Made by a program: the position numbers and the translations under genes. Of a stretch of DNA of 64,000 nt, positions 47,822-55,790 are shown piece by piece; within the stretch, counting starts at the first letter, position 1, and each line of letters opens with the position of its first letter. The notes beneath the pieces were generated by a model. It worked only from the letters and a program-made list of their open reading frames with translations, was not told the origin of the DNA and made no database searches. This stretch comes from an uncultured Erythrobacter sp. Its GTDB lineage: Bacteria; Pseudomonadota; Alphaproteobacteria; Sphingomonadales; Sphingomonadaceae. Where the stretch lies: contig CAJXJR010000006.1 of assembly GCA_913055155.1 (NCBI GenBank), forward strand, positions 62,001-126,000, written 5' to 3'.

Positions 47822-48652
47822 ATGGCACCGCAGAAAAGCATCTTCATCACCGGCGGCGGATCGGGCATCGGCCGCGCCATCGCGCAGCATTTCGCCGCGC
47901 AGGGCTGGCTGGTTGGTATTTCTGATCGCAATTCGATCGGGCTGGAGGAAACAAAGGCGCTGCTGCCCGAAGGCCAGTGCCTTACTTACACTTTCGACGT
48001 CACCAACCGGAACGGCTGGGACGTGGCGCTGTCGGACTTTGCCAAGCATGCCGGCGGCAGCATCAATGTGATCGCCAATAACGCCGGGCTGCCGTCGGGC
48101 GGCCCGCTGAGCGAGGTGACACATGAAGAGCTGGACCTGCTGCTGGACGTGAACCTGCGCGCGGTCTTCTACGGGGCCAAGGCAGGCTACGAATACCTGA
48201 AAGCAGCAGCGCCCGACGCCTGCCTGCTCAACACCGCCAGCGCGGCGGCGATCTATGGCATGGCGAACCAGAGCGTCTATGGCGCCACGAAGGCGGGGGT
48301 GAAATCGATGACCGAGAGCCTCGATGCCGAATGGGCGCCGCAAGGCATCAAGGTCCGTTCGCTGATGCCCAGCTTCATCGATACGCCACTGCTGCAACAG
48401 CCGCCCAACCGCAGCCGCAATACCCCGATCCGCGAGGCCGTGGTGAAGGCGGGGCTGGAATTCACGCCGGTGGAGGTCGTTGCACAGGAAGCGTGGAACG
48501 CGGTGCACGGCAACAAGGTCCACCGCCTGGTCGGCAAGACCGCGCGCAAGCTGGCGCGGGTGGCCAAGTGGTTCCCCGGCCAGCTGCGCAACCGTGCTCG
48601 CACACTGGCCGAAGCGCACGAACGCAGCGAAGGACGCGCGGCGAAGAGCTAG
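47822..48652 (+). CDS. Short-chain dehydrogenase/reductase
   Basis: Classical SDR of 276 residues with nucleotide motif TGGGSGIG (10-17), NNAG strand, catalytic Ser in NTASAAAIYG and Tyr153-x3-Lys157 in VYGATKAG. The C-terminus extends about 30 residues beyond the minimal fold and is basic. The substrate is not predictable. It follows the S9 peptidase gene closely and probably shares its transcript. Convergent with the next gene, with 13 bases between them. Confidence 0.9.
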   Translation: MAPQKSIFITGGGSGIGRAIAQHFAAQGWLVGISDRNSIGLEETKALLPEGQCLTYTFDVTNRNGWDVALSDFAKHAGGSINVIANNAGLPSGGPLSEVTHEELDLLLDVNLRAVFYGAKAGYEYLKAAAPDACLLNTASAAAIYGMANQSVYGATKAGVKSMTESLDAEWAPQGIKVRSLMPSFIDTPLLQQPPNRSRNTPIREAVVKAGLEFTPVEVVAQEAWNAVHGNKVHRLVGKTARKLARVAKWFPGQLRNRARTLAEAHERSEGRAAKS

Positions 48653-48665
48653 CGCGCGCTATTGG

Positions 48666-49826
48666 CTAGGGCGCAAAAGTCAGCATCACCACCCTGCCCT
48701 CTGGCGAGAGGAAAGGCTCCACGTCTGTCCAGGGCACCACCACGGTATAGGCGCAGACGGTGGCCGCGTGCGGAACGCTGGGGATGAAGGCCAGACCGTC
48801 CTCGACGAGGCCGACATCCCAGCCAAAGGCGCTTTCTGCGACGGAAAGGCACTCCGGTTCGTAGTTCTCGCCTCGCGGCCAGTTGCTTTCCACTGCGGAG
48901 CGCAGGGCCTCGGTCATTTCCAGCCGCAGGTAGGCCGTCTCGCCCCGCCCCTCCACGCTGCGGGCAAAGCCGCGCTGCGAAATCCAGCCGAGCGGATCGA
49001 CCTCGCGCCCGTGGCGGCGATCGAAGACGCGGCGGCTCTCCCAGTAACTGGGATGCGCGCCGCCGCAATAGATCGCCTGCGTCTCCACCACGCCCAGCCA
49101 CTGGTCGGTCAGCAGTTCGGGCCGCACATTGAGTGAGAAATCGCCCAGCACCCCGTTCCACGCGGCATTTCCGATCAGGCACCGGGCATAGTCGTCGGCA
49201 ACGCCGCCACGCGGCAGGTGGGTGGCGAGAATGGCGTTGATCACGCGGTCTGCGGAAGACACCTCCTCGATCGCGAAGGTCTCGATGGCGACGGGTCCGA
49301 AGTCAACGTCTTCCTGCGGCTGCAGGTGCGCGGGCGGGTTGAACACCAGCCGCGTGTAAGGCCGGTCGCCAAACCTGGCGGGCACTTCGTCCACCTGTCC
49401 TCCGGCAAACAGCGGCCCCATGAAGGCCTCGCTCTCGCAGGGGTTGGGGCGCATTCCCCTCTGTTCGAATGGCACGCGGGCCAGGCGGATGGGCTGCGGC
49501 CCCTGCCCGCCACCCCACTCGCCGACGAGTTCGTTTTCGGAAACCTGCGTGAAGGTCCAGCTTGCTCCGAGGTCGCTGGTGTAATCGAAGCGTTCGCGCA
49601 AGCCCTCACCCTGCTGCTCCAGCCGGATCAGCCGCTTGACGTGGTCGTAATAATAGATCGCCAGCAGGTCGGGCTGCGAGCGCCAGTCGCGCCAGTCGAA
49701 GCAGGCGCGCACGCGCTGGCCTGCCACCGTGCCTTGCCACACCCCGTCAAGCCGTGGCGGGTCTTGCTCCTGCGCCGCCGCGGGAGCAGCCAGCGCCAGG
49801 GCGAGAAGGGCCAGCAGCCAGCGCAT
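48666..49826 (-). CDS. Exported DUF3298-type protein (large form)
   Basis: A 386-residue exported protein with a clear signal peptide (LLALLALALAAPAAAQ). The C-terminal half carries the DUF3298 pattern, with IYCGGAHPSYW close to the GGAHP hallmark. The N-terminal half (DGVWQGTVAGQRVRACFDWRDWRSQPDLLAIYYYD) looks like a separate beta-rich domain. A smaller relative is encoded 4 kb away on the same strand (53075-53893). DUF3298 proteins include the lysozyme-sensing anti-sigma RsiV; no membrane anchor or sigma gene is seen here, so function is open. Confidence 0.75.
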   Translation of the reverse strand: MRWLLALLALALAAPAAAQEQDPPRLDGVWQGTVAGQRVRACFDWRDWRSQPDLLAIYYYDHVKRLIRLEQQGEGLRERFDYTSDLGASWTFTQVSENELVGEWGGGQGPQPIRLARVPFEQRGMRPNPCESEAFMGPLFAGGQVDEVPARFGDRPYTRLVFNPPAHLQPQEDVDFGPVAIETFAIEEVSSADRVINAILATHLPRGGVADDYARCLIGNAAWNGVLGDFSLNVRPELLTDQWLGVVETQAIYCGGAHPSYWESRRVFDRRHGREVDPLGWISQRGFARSVEGRGETAYLRLEMTEALRSAVESNWPRGENYEPECLSVAESAFGWDVGLVEDGLAFIPSVPHAATVCAYTVVVPWTDVEPFLSPEGRVVMLTFAP

Positions 49827-49837
49827 CGCATTCGGGC

Positions 49838-50125
49838 TCACAGCGCCTCGATCGCCTTCGCCATTTTCACGTCGCGCTGCGACAGCCCGCCCGCATCGTG
49901 CGTGGTCAGGGTGATATCCACCGTGTTGTAGACATTCGACCACTCTGGATGGTGGTCCTGCTTCTCGGCGATCAGGGCAACGCGGTTCATGAAACCCCAT
50001 GCAGCACTGAAATCGGAAAACTTGAATACCTTGCGTATGGCATCGCCATTGCGGGCAAAGTCCCAGCCATCCAGTTCCACCAGCGCGCTTTCGGCTTCGC
50101 TGCGGGTCAGTTTCTCTACGGCCAT
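49838..50125 (-). CDS. phhB: Pterin-4a-carbinolamine dehydratase
   Basis: Recycles the pterin cofactor of aromatic amino-acid hydroxylases by dehydrating 4a-hydroxytetrahydrobiopterin. The 95-residue product has [38 protein letters not shown], which includes the active-site HHPEW histidines and FxDFxxAWxFM pattern of the family. No phenylalanine hydroxylase gene is in the window. It is 11 bases upstream of the DUF3298-type gene and divergent from ccmA. Confidence 0.94.
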   Translation of the reverse strand: MAVEKLTRSEAESALVELDGWDFARNGDAIRKVFKFSDFSAAWGFMNRVALIAEKQDHHPEWSNVYNTVDITLTTHDAGGLSQRDVKMAKAIEAL

Positions 50126-50178
50126 GTGTTACTCCCTTGCTTGCGTCCTACAGTGTCCCTGCCCTAACGCACGAGGCA

Positions 50179-50775
50179 ATGAAAGCGCCCCGCCTTGCCG
50201 CCCGTGATCTTGCCTGCCGCCGCGGCGAGCGGCTGCTGTTCCGCGCGCTGTCGCTGGAGCTTGCGGGCGGACAGGCATTGCACGTCACCGGATCGAATGG
50301 GGTAGGCAAGTCCAGCCTGATCCGCATCCTGGCCGGCTTGCTGCGCCCCTATGCGGGCGAAGTGGAGCGCGAGGGCAGCACTGCCCTGCTCGACCAGACG
50401 CTGGCGCTGGACGAGCACCTGCCGCTGGGCGCAGCGCTGTCTTTCTGGAGCAAGCTGGACGGCGCGCTGGCAGACGCCGACCTTGCCCGGCTGGGCCTTG
50501 CAAACCTGCTCGACGTGCCGGTTCGCTACCTCTCCACCGGCCAGCGCAAACGGGCCGCGCTGGCTCGCCTCTTGGGCCAGCGCGCACAGGTCTGGCTGCT
50601 GGACGAACCGCTGAACGGGCTGGATCGCGATGCGGTGGCCATGGTGGAGGCGCTGGTGGCAGAGCATGTCGCAGGCGGCGGCATTGCCCTGATCGCCAGC
50701 CACCAGCCGATTACCCTGCCGGGACTGCAGGTTCTGCACCTGCACGACTTCGCCCCGCCGGAGGAGGCGTTGTGA
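50179..50775 (+). CDS. ccmA: Haem exporter ATP-binding protein CcmA
   Basis: ABC ATPase of the cytochrome c maturation system (with CcmB; CcmCDE elsewhere). The 198-residue product has Walker A GSNGVGKSS, the ABC signature LSTGQRKRAALARLL and Walker B VWLLDEPLNGLD. It is among the shorter ABC ATPases, as expected for CcmA. The ATG at 50179 (MKAPRLAARD) is preceded by ACGAGG; an upstream in-frame start adds 14 residues. The ccmB start overlaps its stop (GTGA). Confidence 0.94.
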   Translation: MKAPRLAARDLACRRGERLLFRALSLELAGGQALHVTGSNGVGKSSLIRILAGLLRPYAGEVEREGSTALLDQTLALDEHLPLGAALSFWSKLDGALADADLARLGLANLLDVPVRYLSTGQRKRAALARLLGQRAQVWLLDEPLNGLDRDAVAMVEALVAEHVAGGGIALIASHQPITLPGLQVLHLHDFAPPEEAL

Positions 50776-51434
50776 ACACCTTTGCCACCCTGCTGCTGCG
50801 CGACCTGGCGCAATTCCTGCCGGGCGCGCGGCGCGGCAACACGCTGCTGCCGCTGCTGTTCTTCCTTGCCGTCGCCATGCTCTACCCCTTTGCCGTGGGC
50901 CCCAACCCCAACTTGCTGGCGGCCACTGGCGGCGGGGTGATCTGGGTGGCCGCGCTGCTGGCTGCGATCCTGCCGCTGGACCGGTTGCTGGCGCCGGACC
51001 TGGAAAACGGCTTTTTCGACCAGTGGGCCCTGCGCGGCGTGGCAGAGGAAGTGGTGGTGGCCGTGCGCTTGATCGCGCACTGGCTCAGTTTCGGGCCGTT
51101 CCTGATGCTGGCCGCCCTGCCCGCCAGCGCGCTGCTGGGCATCGACGGCGAAACGCTGCGCACGGTGGAACTGGGACTGCTGGCCGGCACGCCGGGGCTG
51201 GCCGCCATCGGCCTGATCATCGCCTCCGTTACCGTGGGCCTGAAAGGTGGCGGTGCGGCGCTATCCGGCCTGCTGGTGATCCCGCTGGCGGTGCCGGTGC
51301 TGATCTTCGGCGCAGGCTCGCTGGCGCTGGGCGGCGAAGGCGGCATTGCGCTGACCGGGGCGATCAGCCTGGTGCTGGTGGCGATCACGCCTTTCGCCGG
51401 AGGAGCCGCGATCCGCGCCGCCCGTGAGGGCTGA
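50772..51434 (+). CDS. ccmB: Haem exporter permease CcmB
   Basis: Six-helix membrane protein of 220 residues that pairs with CcmA in cytochrome c maturation. Features include the N-terminal LLLRDLAQFLPGARRGNTLLPLLFF, ALLAAILPLDRLLAPDLENGFFDQWAL (a CcmB hallmark region) and later hydrophobic segments. The start is GTG overlapping ccmA. A cytochrome c lipoprotein gene lies about 400 bases downstream on the opposite strand. Confidence 0.92.
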   Translation: MNTFATLLLRDLAQFLPGARRGNTLLPLLFFLAVAMLYPFAVGPNPNLLAATGGGVIWVAALLAAILPLDRLLAPDLENGFFDQWALRGVAEEVVVAVRLIAHWLSFGPFLMLAALPASALLGIDGETLRTVELGLLAGTPGLAAIGLIIASVTVGLKGGGAALSGLLVIPLAVPVLIFGAGSLALGGEGGIALTGAISLVLVAITPFAGGAAIRAAREG

Positions 51435-51438
51435 GCCG

Positions 51439-51873
51439 ATGCGCGAGGTCGCCAGCCTGTTTCCCGAGAATGAGGCGCTCGATGCCCGGAAAGGCGCTTA
51501 CCTGCTGCTGATCGAGCTCGCCGAACCCTTAGGCTTCGCCTTGCGCGGGAAGCCCGTGGCGCTGGATGCGGGCACCTATGCCTATGCCGGAAGCGCCAAA
51601 GGCCCCGGCGGAATCGCTGCGCGCGTGGCGCGGCACAAGCGCAAGGAGAAGAAGGCCCACTGGCACATCGACGCGCTGACCTTGGCCGCGCGCGAGATCA
51701 CCGCGCTCGCTTTCCCCGGCGGCACCGAGTGCGCGCTGATGGATCGGCTGCTGGACAGCGGGCTGGCACAGGTTCCGCTGGCGGGCTTCGGCAGCAGCGA
51801 TTGCCGCCATTGCGCAGCACACCTCGCGCGGCTGGTCAATACGGCGGGTGGTAATCCTCGCGCCGCAGGGTGA
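51439..51873 (+). CDS. DUF123 family GIY-YIG-like protein
   Basis: A 144-residue protein matching DUF123, a domain fused to endonuclease III in some archaea and found alone in bacteria. It has the GIY-YIG-like strand pair GAYLLLIELAEP and GTYAYAGSAKGPGGIAARVARH, then KAHWHIDALT, and SSDCRHCAAHL near the end. Its activity is unproven; the fold suggests a nuclease. The start lies five bases after the ccmB stop (a GTG inside ccmB is also possible). Its 3' end overlaps the convergent cytochrome gene by 38 bases. Confidence 0.8.
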   Translation: MREVASLFPENEALDARKGAYLLLIELAEPLGFALRGKPVALDAGTYAYAGSAKGPGGIAARVARHKRKEKKAHWHIDALTLAAREITALAFPGGTECALMDRLLDSGLAQVPLAGFGSSDCRHCAAHLARLVNTAGGNPRAAG

Positions 51874-52186
51874 GCATGTAGTCCACCAGCTGCTGCACCT
51901 CGTCTTCCTCGAGGTAGAAATCCATGTCGACAGGGTAGTTGTGCGCATCGACCAGCCAGCGTGTCAGCGTCTCGCGCGTCAGGCCGCGGCGATTGGCAAT
52001 GGCGGGCCATTCGGGCGCATCGGGATTGGGCGACAAGCCATAAGGCTCCACCGAATGGCACCCGCCGCAGGCCGCCTGGGCCAGCGCATGATCTTCCGGC
52101 TTGGCCTCGGCGACGGGCTCCGGCTGTGCGGTCTGGCAGGCTGCCAGCAGCGCCAGGGCAGCAAGGCTCAAACCGGCGCGCATCAT
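51836..52186 (-). CDS. Cytochrome c lipoprotein
   Basis: A 116-residue monohaem cytochrome c with a lipoprotein signal (LSLAALALLAAC, lipid-attached cysteine near residue 17). The haem site is CGGCH, and the likely axial methionine is in VDMDFYL. Its mature part is compact (about 95 residues). The ATG (doublet) overlaps the map stop by 4 bases, so it is probably co-expressed with methionine aminopeptidase. Convergent with the DUF123 gene, overlapping it by 38 bases. Confidence 0.87.
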   Translation of the reverse strand: MMRAGLSLAALALLAACQTAQPEPVAEAKPEDHALAQAACGGCHSVEPYGLSPNPDAPEWPAIANRRGLTRETLTRWLVDAHNYPVDMDFYLEEDEVQQLVDYMLTLRREDYHPPY

Positions 52187-53019
52187 TCGACCGCTCCATA
52201 AGGCGGCTTGTCCAGTCCCTTGGGACTCTTGGTGAAAATCTCGCAGCCGTCGTCGGTAATGCCGATCGAGTGTTCGAACTGAGCCGACAGGCTCTTGTCG
52301 CGGGTCACCGCAGTCCAGCCGTCGTTCAGCAGTTTCACGTGCGGCTTGCCCAGGTTGATCATCGGCTCGATGGTCATGAACATGCCCGCCTTCAGCTCCG
52401 GCCCGGTGCCGCGGCGTCCGGCGTGCACCACTTCGGGGGCATCGTGGAACAGGCGGCCAAGGCCGTGGCCGCAGAATTCGCGCACCACGCCATAGCGGTG
52501 GCGTTCGGCATGTTCCTGGATCGCCGCGCCGATATCGCCCAGCCGCGCGCCGGGGCGCACTTCGGCAATACCGATCATCAGGCATTCGTAAGTGACTTCC
52601 ACCAGCTTCTTCGCTTTCAGCGACGGCTCGCCGGCAAAGAACATGCGGCTGGTGTCGCCATGCCAGCCGTCCAGCAGCGGGGTGACATCGACATTGACGA
52701 TATCGCCTTCCTTCAGCCGCTTGTCGGCCGGGATGCCGTGACACACGACGTGGTTGATGGAGGTGCAGCACGAATGCGCGAACCCGCGATAGCCCATGGT
52801 GGCAGGCACCGCGCCGCCATCCAGCGTCATCTCGCGCACGATCCGGTCGATCTCTCCGGTGGTCACGCCCGGTTCGATACGGGTCGTCAGTTCGTCGAGG
52901 ATCTCTGCGGCAAGGCGGCCGGCCTTCCGCATGCCCTCGAAACCTTCGGGGCCGTGCAGCTTGATCGTGCCGTCGCGGTAGACGGAGGTATCGGCGGTTA
53001 CGTGCTGGTATTCGGTCAT
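52183..53019 (-). CDS. map: Methionine aminopeptidase, type I
   Basis: Removes N-terminal methionine from new proteins; dinuclear metal enzyme of the M24 family. The 278-residue product has the metal ligands in NVDVTPLLDGWHGDTSRMF (two Asp), EFCGHGLGRLFH (His), MTIEPMIN (Glu) and the final Glu in FEHSIGIT. SINHVVCHGIP is the type I substrate-side motif. I use the ATG at 53019 (MTEYQHVT) with GAGG four bases upstream. Confidence 0.95.
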   Translation of the reverse strand: MTEYQHVTADTSVYRDGTIKLHGPEGFEGMRKAGRLAAEILDELTTRIEPGVTTGEIDRIVREMTLDGGAVPATMGYRGFAHSCCTSINHVVCHGIPADKRLKEGDIVNVDVTPLLDGWHGDTSRMFFAGEPSLKAKKLVEVTYECLMIGIAEVRPGARLGDIGAAIQEHAERHRYGVVREFCGHGLGRLFHDAPEVVHAGRRGTGPELKAGMFMTIEPMINLGKPHVKLLNDGWTAVTRDKSLSAQFEHSIGITDDGCEIFTKSPKGLDKPPYGAVE

Positions 53020-53074
53020 GCGCCTCACTTAAGGGCTTTGGCGGCGAATTGCGAGTGCGGGAATCGCGCCAGGC

Positions 53075-53893
53075 CTATTGGGCCGTGAAGGTGCCGCGGT
53101 ATTCCTCTCGCACCACGTCCAGCAGTTCCGGCGTCACCGGAAAGGTGAATTCATAGCTGCCTTCGGCATAGGGCCCGGCAAGGTAGGGCGCGATCTGGAT
53201 GCCGATGCGGTCGAAGCTTTCGCCGTTGCTGGAACCCAGCAGCAGGTTGGTCTCGTCCGGCTTGATGCAGGCATCGAAGCTGTCGTCGGATCCTTCTTCC
53301 ACCGGGTGCCCACGCCGCGCGGCGCGTTCGGCGTTCAGCGCCTCGCACAGTTGCGGCCCCAGCGCCCGGTCCAGCGCCGCGGGCGAGGTGAAGAAGGCGA
53401 TCGGCTCCATCACTTCGCCCTGCTGCTTGTTCCAGACGATGGTGTCGAAGCCGTAATTCGGATGCGCGCCGCCGTAATAGAACGATTGCGAGGCCGACAG
53501 GCTCAGCCAGTTCGGGAGGTCGGCCACCACTTCCCATGCGGTTTCGCTGGAATAGCTGTTGAAGGGAAAACCGTTGTCGCGCGCCTCTTCCCGGCCCTGC
53601 GCCGCACGGGTGGCCAGTTGCTGGCGCTCTTGCTCCAGCCTGGTGTCCAGCCAGCCGGCCAGCCCTTCGGTATCGCCTGCCGCCTGCGGATAGGAGTATT
53701 CGAACACGAAGGTGTCGGTCTGCTCCGCCACGGTGCGCCCACCGCCCAGCGGCGGCGGATCGCTGTCGGGCGTTGCCGTTTCTTCCGGCGCCGCGGGCGT
53801 GGAGCCGGCTTGCGGGTCCTCCACCTCGTCGCCCGGATTGCAGGCGGCAAGCAGGGCGGGAACCGCCAGAATCGTGAATCGTCTTGTGTTCAC
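53075..53893 (-). CDS. DUF3298/RsiV-like lipoprotein
   Basis: A 272-residue exported lipoprotein (LAVPALLAACNPGDE, lipid-attachment cysteine about residue 16) with an acidic Pro/Thr-rich linker followed by a DUF3298-type domain. The GGAHP hallmark appears in SFYYGGAHPNYGFD, and VREEYRGTFTAQ is at the C-terminus. The start is GTG at 53893. It is divergent from the aminopeptidase gene (46 bases between starts) and related to the larger protein at 48666-49826. A sensor of lysozyme or peptidoglycan stress is possible by analogy to RsiV, but no sigma factor is encoded nearby. Confidence 0.8.
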   Translation of the reverse strand: MNTRRFTILAVPALLAACNPGDEVEDPQAGSTPAAPEETATPDSDPPPLGGGRTVAEQTDTFVFEYSYPQAAGDTEGLAGWLDTRLEQERQQLATRAAQGREEARDNGFPFNSYSSETAWEVVADLPNWLSLSASQSFYYGGAHPNYGFDTIVWNKQQGEVMEPIAFFTSPAALDRALGPQLCEALNAERAARRGHPVEEGSDDSFDACIKPDETNLLLGSSNGESFDRIGIQIAPYLAGPYAEGSYEFTFPVTPELLDVVREEYRGTFTAQ

Positions 53894-53939
53894 AAACCAA
53901 GCCTTCCCAAACGGCGACGAAAACGGCAAGCGGAATCCC

Positions 53940-55334
53940 ATGACTATCGCAGCAGACCTGATCCAGCCGGATCGCGGGCAGGACGCCATCGCGATCCATC
54001 TTGTCAACAAGGACACATTCGAAAGCTTTGCCAAGGGTTTGAGCGGACCGCAACGGGCAGCTCTGGCGGCGCAGAAGTTTACCGGCGGCGGCTACCAGGT
54101 GGGAATCGTGCCTGCCAAGAATGCCGACGACGAAAGCTGGTTCGCGGTGGGCGGCGTGGCCGATCCGGAAGAGCTTTCGAGCTGGTGCCTGGCCAAGCTG
54201 GCCGAGACACTGCCTGCCGGCACCTATCGGCTGGCGAACTGCGGGCCCGGCCCGGCGCTGTTCGGCTGGCAGACCGCGCAATACCGCTTCACCCGCTACC
54301 GCGACGAGAAGGACGCCGAAGGCCCGCGCGTGCTGCTGACCGAAGAGGTCGCCAAGATCGACCTCGTGACCCACGAGGCACAGGCCGTCAGCCTGGTGCG
54401 CGACCTCGTCAACACCCCGGCAGAGGACATGGGCCCTGCCGCGCTGGAAGCCGAGGCCGAACGCATCGCCAAGGAACGCGACGCGAAGCTGACCGTGACG
54501 CGCGGCGATGCACTGGAAAAGGGCTTTCCCATGGTCCACGCCGTGGGCCGCGCGGCAGAGCGCAAGCATGCCCCGCGCCTGATCGAGCTGGAATGGGGCG
54601 ATGCCAGCCACCCGCGCGTGGCGATCGTCGGCAAGGGCGTGTGCTTCGATTCGGGCGGTCTGGACATCAAGCCGGCGCGCGGCATGCTGCTGATGAAGAA
54701 GGACATGGGCGGCGCGGCGCATGCTCTCGCCCTGTCCGAACTCATCATGAAAGCGGGCCTTAAGGTGCACCTGCACTGCGTGGTGCCCGCGGTGGAGAAC
54801 GCCATTGCCGGCAATGCCTTCCGCCCCGGCGACGTGCTGCACAGCCGCAAGGGACTGACCGTGGAAATCGGCAATACCGATGCCGAAGGCCGCCTGATCC
54901 TGGGCGATGCGCTGACGCTGGCAAGCGAGCACGAGCCTGACCTCATCATCGATTTCGCCACCCTGACCGGCGCTGCCCGCGTGGCACTGGGGCCGGACCT
55001 TCCCGCGCTGATGACGCGGCGCGACCAGACCGCCGAGCAACTGATTGCAGCAGGCAAGGCGCACGACGACGAGCCGTGGCGGCTGCCGTTGCCGTCAACC
55101 TACGCCGAATGGCTGAAGAGCGACATTGCCGATACCAACAACACCCATACCAACGGCTTTGCCGGGGCCAGCGTCGCCGGCCTGTTCCTCGACAAGTTCG
55201 TGGGCGAGGACATCGACTGGGCGCATTTCGATACCTTTGCCTGGCGCCCAACGCCCAAGCCCGGCCGCTCCAAGGGCGGCGCGGCGCTGGGCCTGCGCGC
55301 AGCCTTCCACGCGCTTCGCGGTCGATACGGCTAA
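53940..55334 (+). CDS. Leucyl aminopeptidase family protein (M17)
   Basis: Dizinc M17 aminopeptidase of 464 residues. The catalytic C-terminal domain shows GKGVCFDSGGLDIKPARGMLLMKKDMGGAAH (metal-binding Lys/Asp), the catalytic-arginine signature NTDAEGRLIL, and DFATLTGAARVALG. The N-terminal macro-like domain is shorter than in PepA, as in the PepB-like group. The ATG at 53940 (MTIAADLIQPD) is selected; an open upstream frame overlaps the divergent lipoprotein gene and is not conserved. Confidence 0.92.
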   Translation: MTIAADLIQPDRGQDAIAIHLVNKDTFESFAKGLSGPQRAALAAQKFTGGGYQVGIVPAKNADDESWFAVGGVADPEELSSWCLAKLAETLPAGTYRLANCGPGPALFGWQTAQYRFTRYRDEKDAEGPRVLLTEEVAKIDLVTHEAQAVSLVRDLVNTPAEDMGPAALEAEAERIAKERDAKLTVTRGDALEKGFPMVHAVGRAAERKHAPRLIELEWGDASHPRVAIVGKGVCFDSGGLDIKPARGMLLMKKDMGGAAHALALSELIMKAGLKVHLHCVVPAVENAIAGNAFRPGDVLHSRKGLTVEIGNTDAEGRLILGDALTLASEHEPDLIIDFATLTGAARVALGPDLPALMTRRDQTAEQLIAAGKAHDDEPWRLPLPSTYAEWLKSDIADTNNTHTNGFAGASVAGLFLDKFVGEDIDWAHFDTFAWRPTPKPGRSKGGAALGLRAAFHALRGRYG

Positions 55335-55383
55335 GCGACAGGTTGCAGCAAAGGCCGCACAGGTCTAAGCGCGCTGTTTCAAT

Positions 55384-55403
55384 CGCGCGGGCCAGCCCGC
55401 GCG
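55384..55403 (+). other. GC-rich hairpin at the SH3-gene start
   Basis: A perfect 9-bp stem CGCGCGGGC/GCCCGCGCG with a 2-base loop ends three bases before the ATG at 55407. No Shine-Dalgarno sequence is visible, and the stem would occlude the initiation region. Possible translational damping; not tested. Confidence 0.45.
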
Positions 55404-55406
55404 CAC

Positions 55407-55790
55407 ATGGACAAGACGGGTGATTGGCGCTTGAGCCAGGACGACAATACAGACACGGCACTTGCCGCACAGGGTCCCTTCGCCCTGGCGGGCCCTGTTG
55501 CGCGCCCGGACCCAGCGAAGGAACCGATCCGCGGCGATCTGGCGCACATCGGCCTGGCGGGAAAGCACTTCGTGCCACATTACGCCGTGCCCCAGCCGCG
55601 CGGCGTTCTGCCCGGCGGTGCGCCACTGCATGCAGAGCCGGACGAGGCTTCCGAAGAGCTGTGCGTGCTGATCGAGGGCGACAGCTTCGAAGTGCTCGAC
55701 GTGACGCGCGAATGGGCCTGGGGCTGCCTCTCGCTGGAGGGGCCGGTGGGCTATGTCCGGCTTGACCGGCTGGAGCCGCTGAGCGCATGA
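55407..55790 (+). CDS. Small SH3-domain protein
   Basis: A 127-residue protein whose C-terminal half has a bacterial SH3-like pattern. It resembles the N-terminal SH3 module of NlpC/P60 peptidoglycan hydrolases, with HYAVPQPRGVLPGGAPLHAEPDEAS then CLSLEGPVGYVRLDRLEPL, but no NlpC catalytic domain follows. No signal peptide is evident. It starts 72 bases after the aminopeptidase stop in the same frame. A 9-bp GC-rich hairpin ends four bases before the ATG and would cover the ribosome site. The argC ATG overlaps its stop (ATGA). Confidence 0.65.
   Translation: MDKTGDWRLSQDDNTDTALAAQGPFALAGPVARPDPAKEPIRGDLAHIGLAGKHFVPHYAVPQPRGVLPGGAPLHAEPDEASEELCVLIEGDSFEVLDVTREWAWGCLSLEGPVGYVRLDRLEPLSA

Noticed and set aside
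45824-48619. A 931-codon open frame on the minus strand opposite the S9 peptidase and SDR genes
   Set aside because: The plus-strand genes have full catalytic motifs; the antisense product has shadow composition and no recognisable domain.
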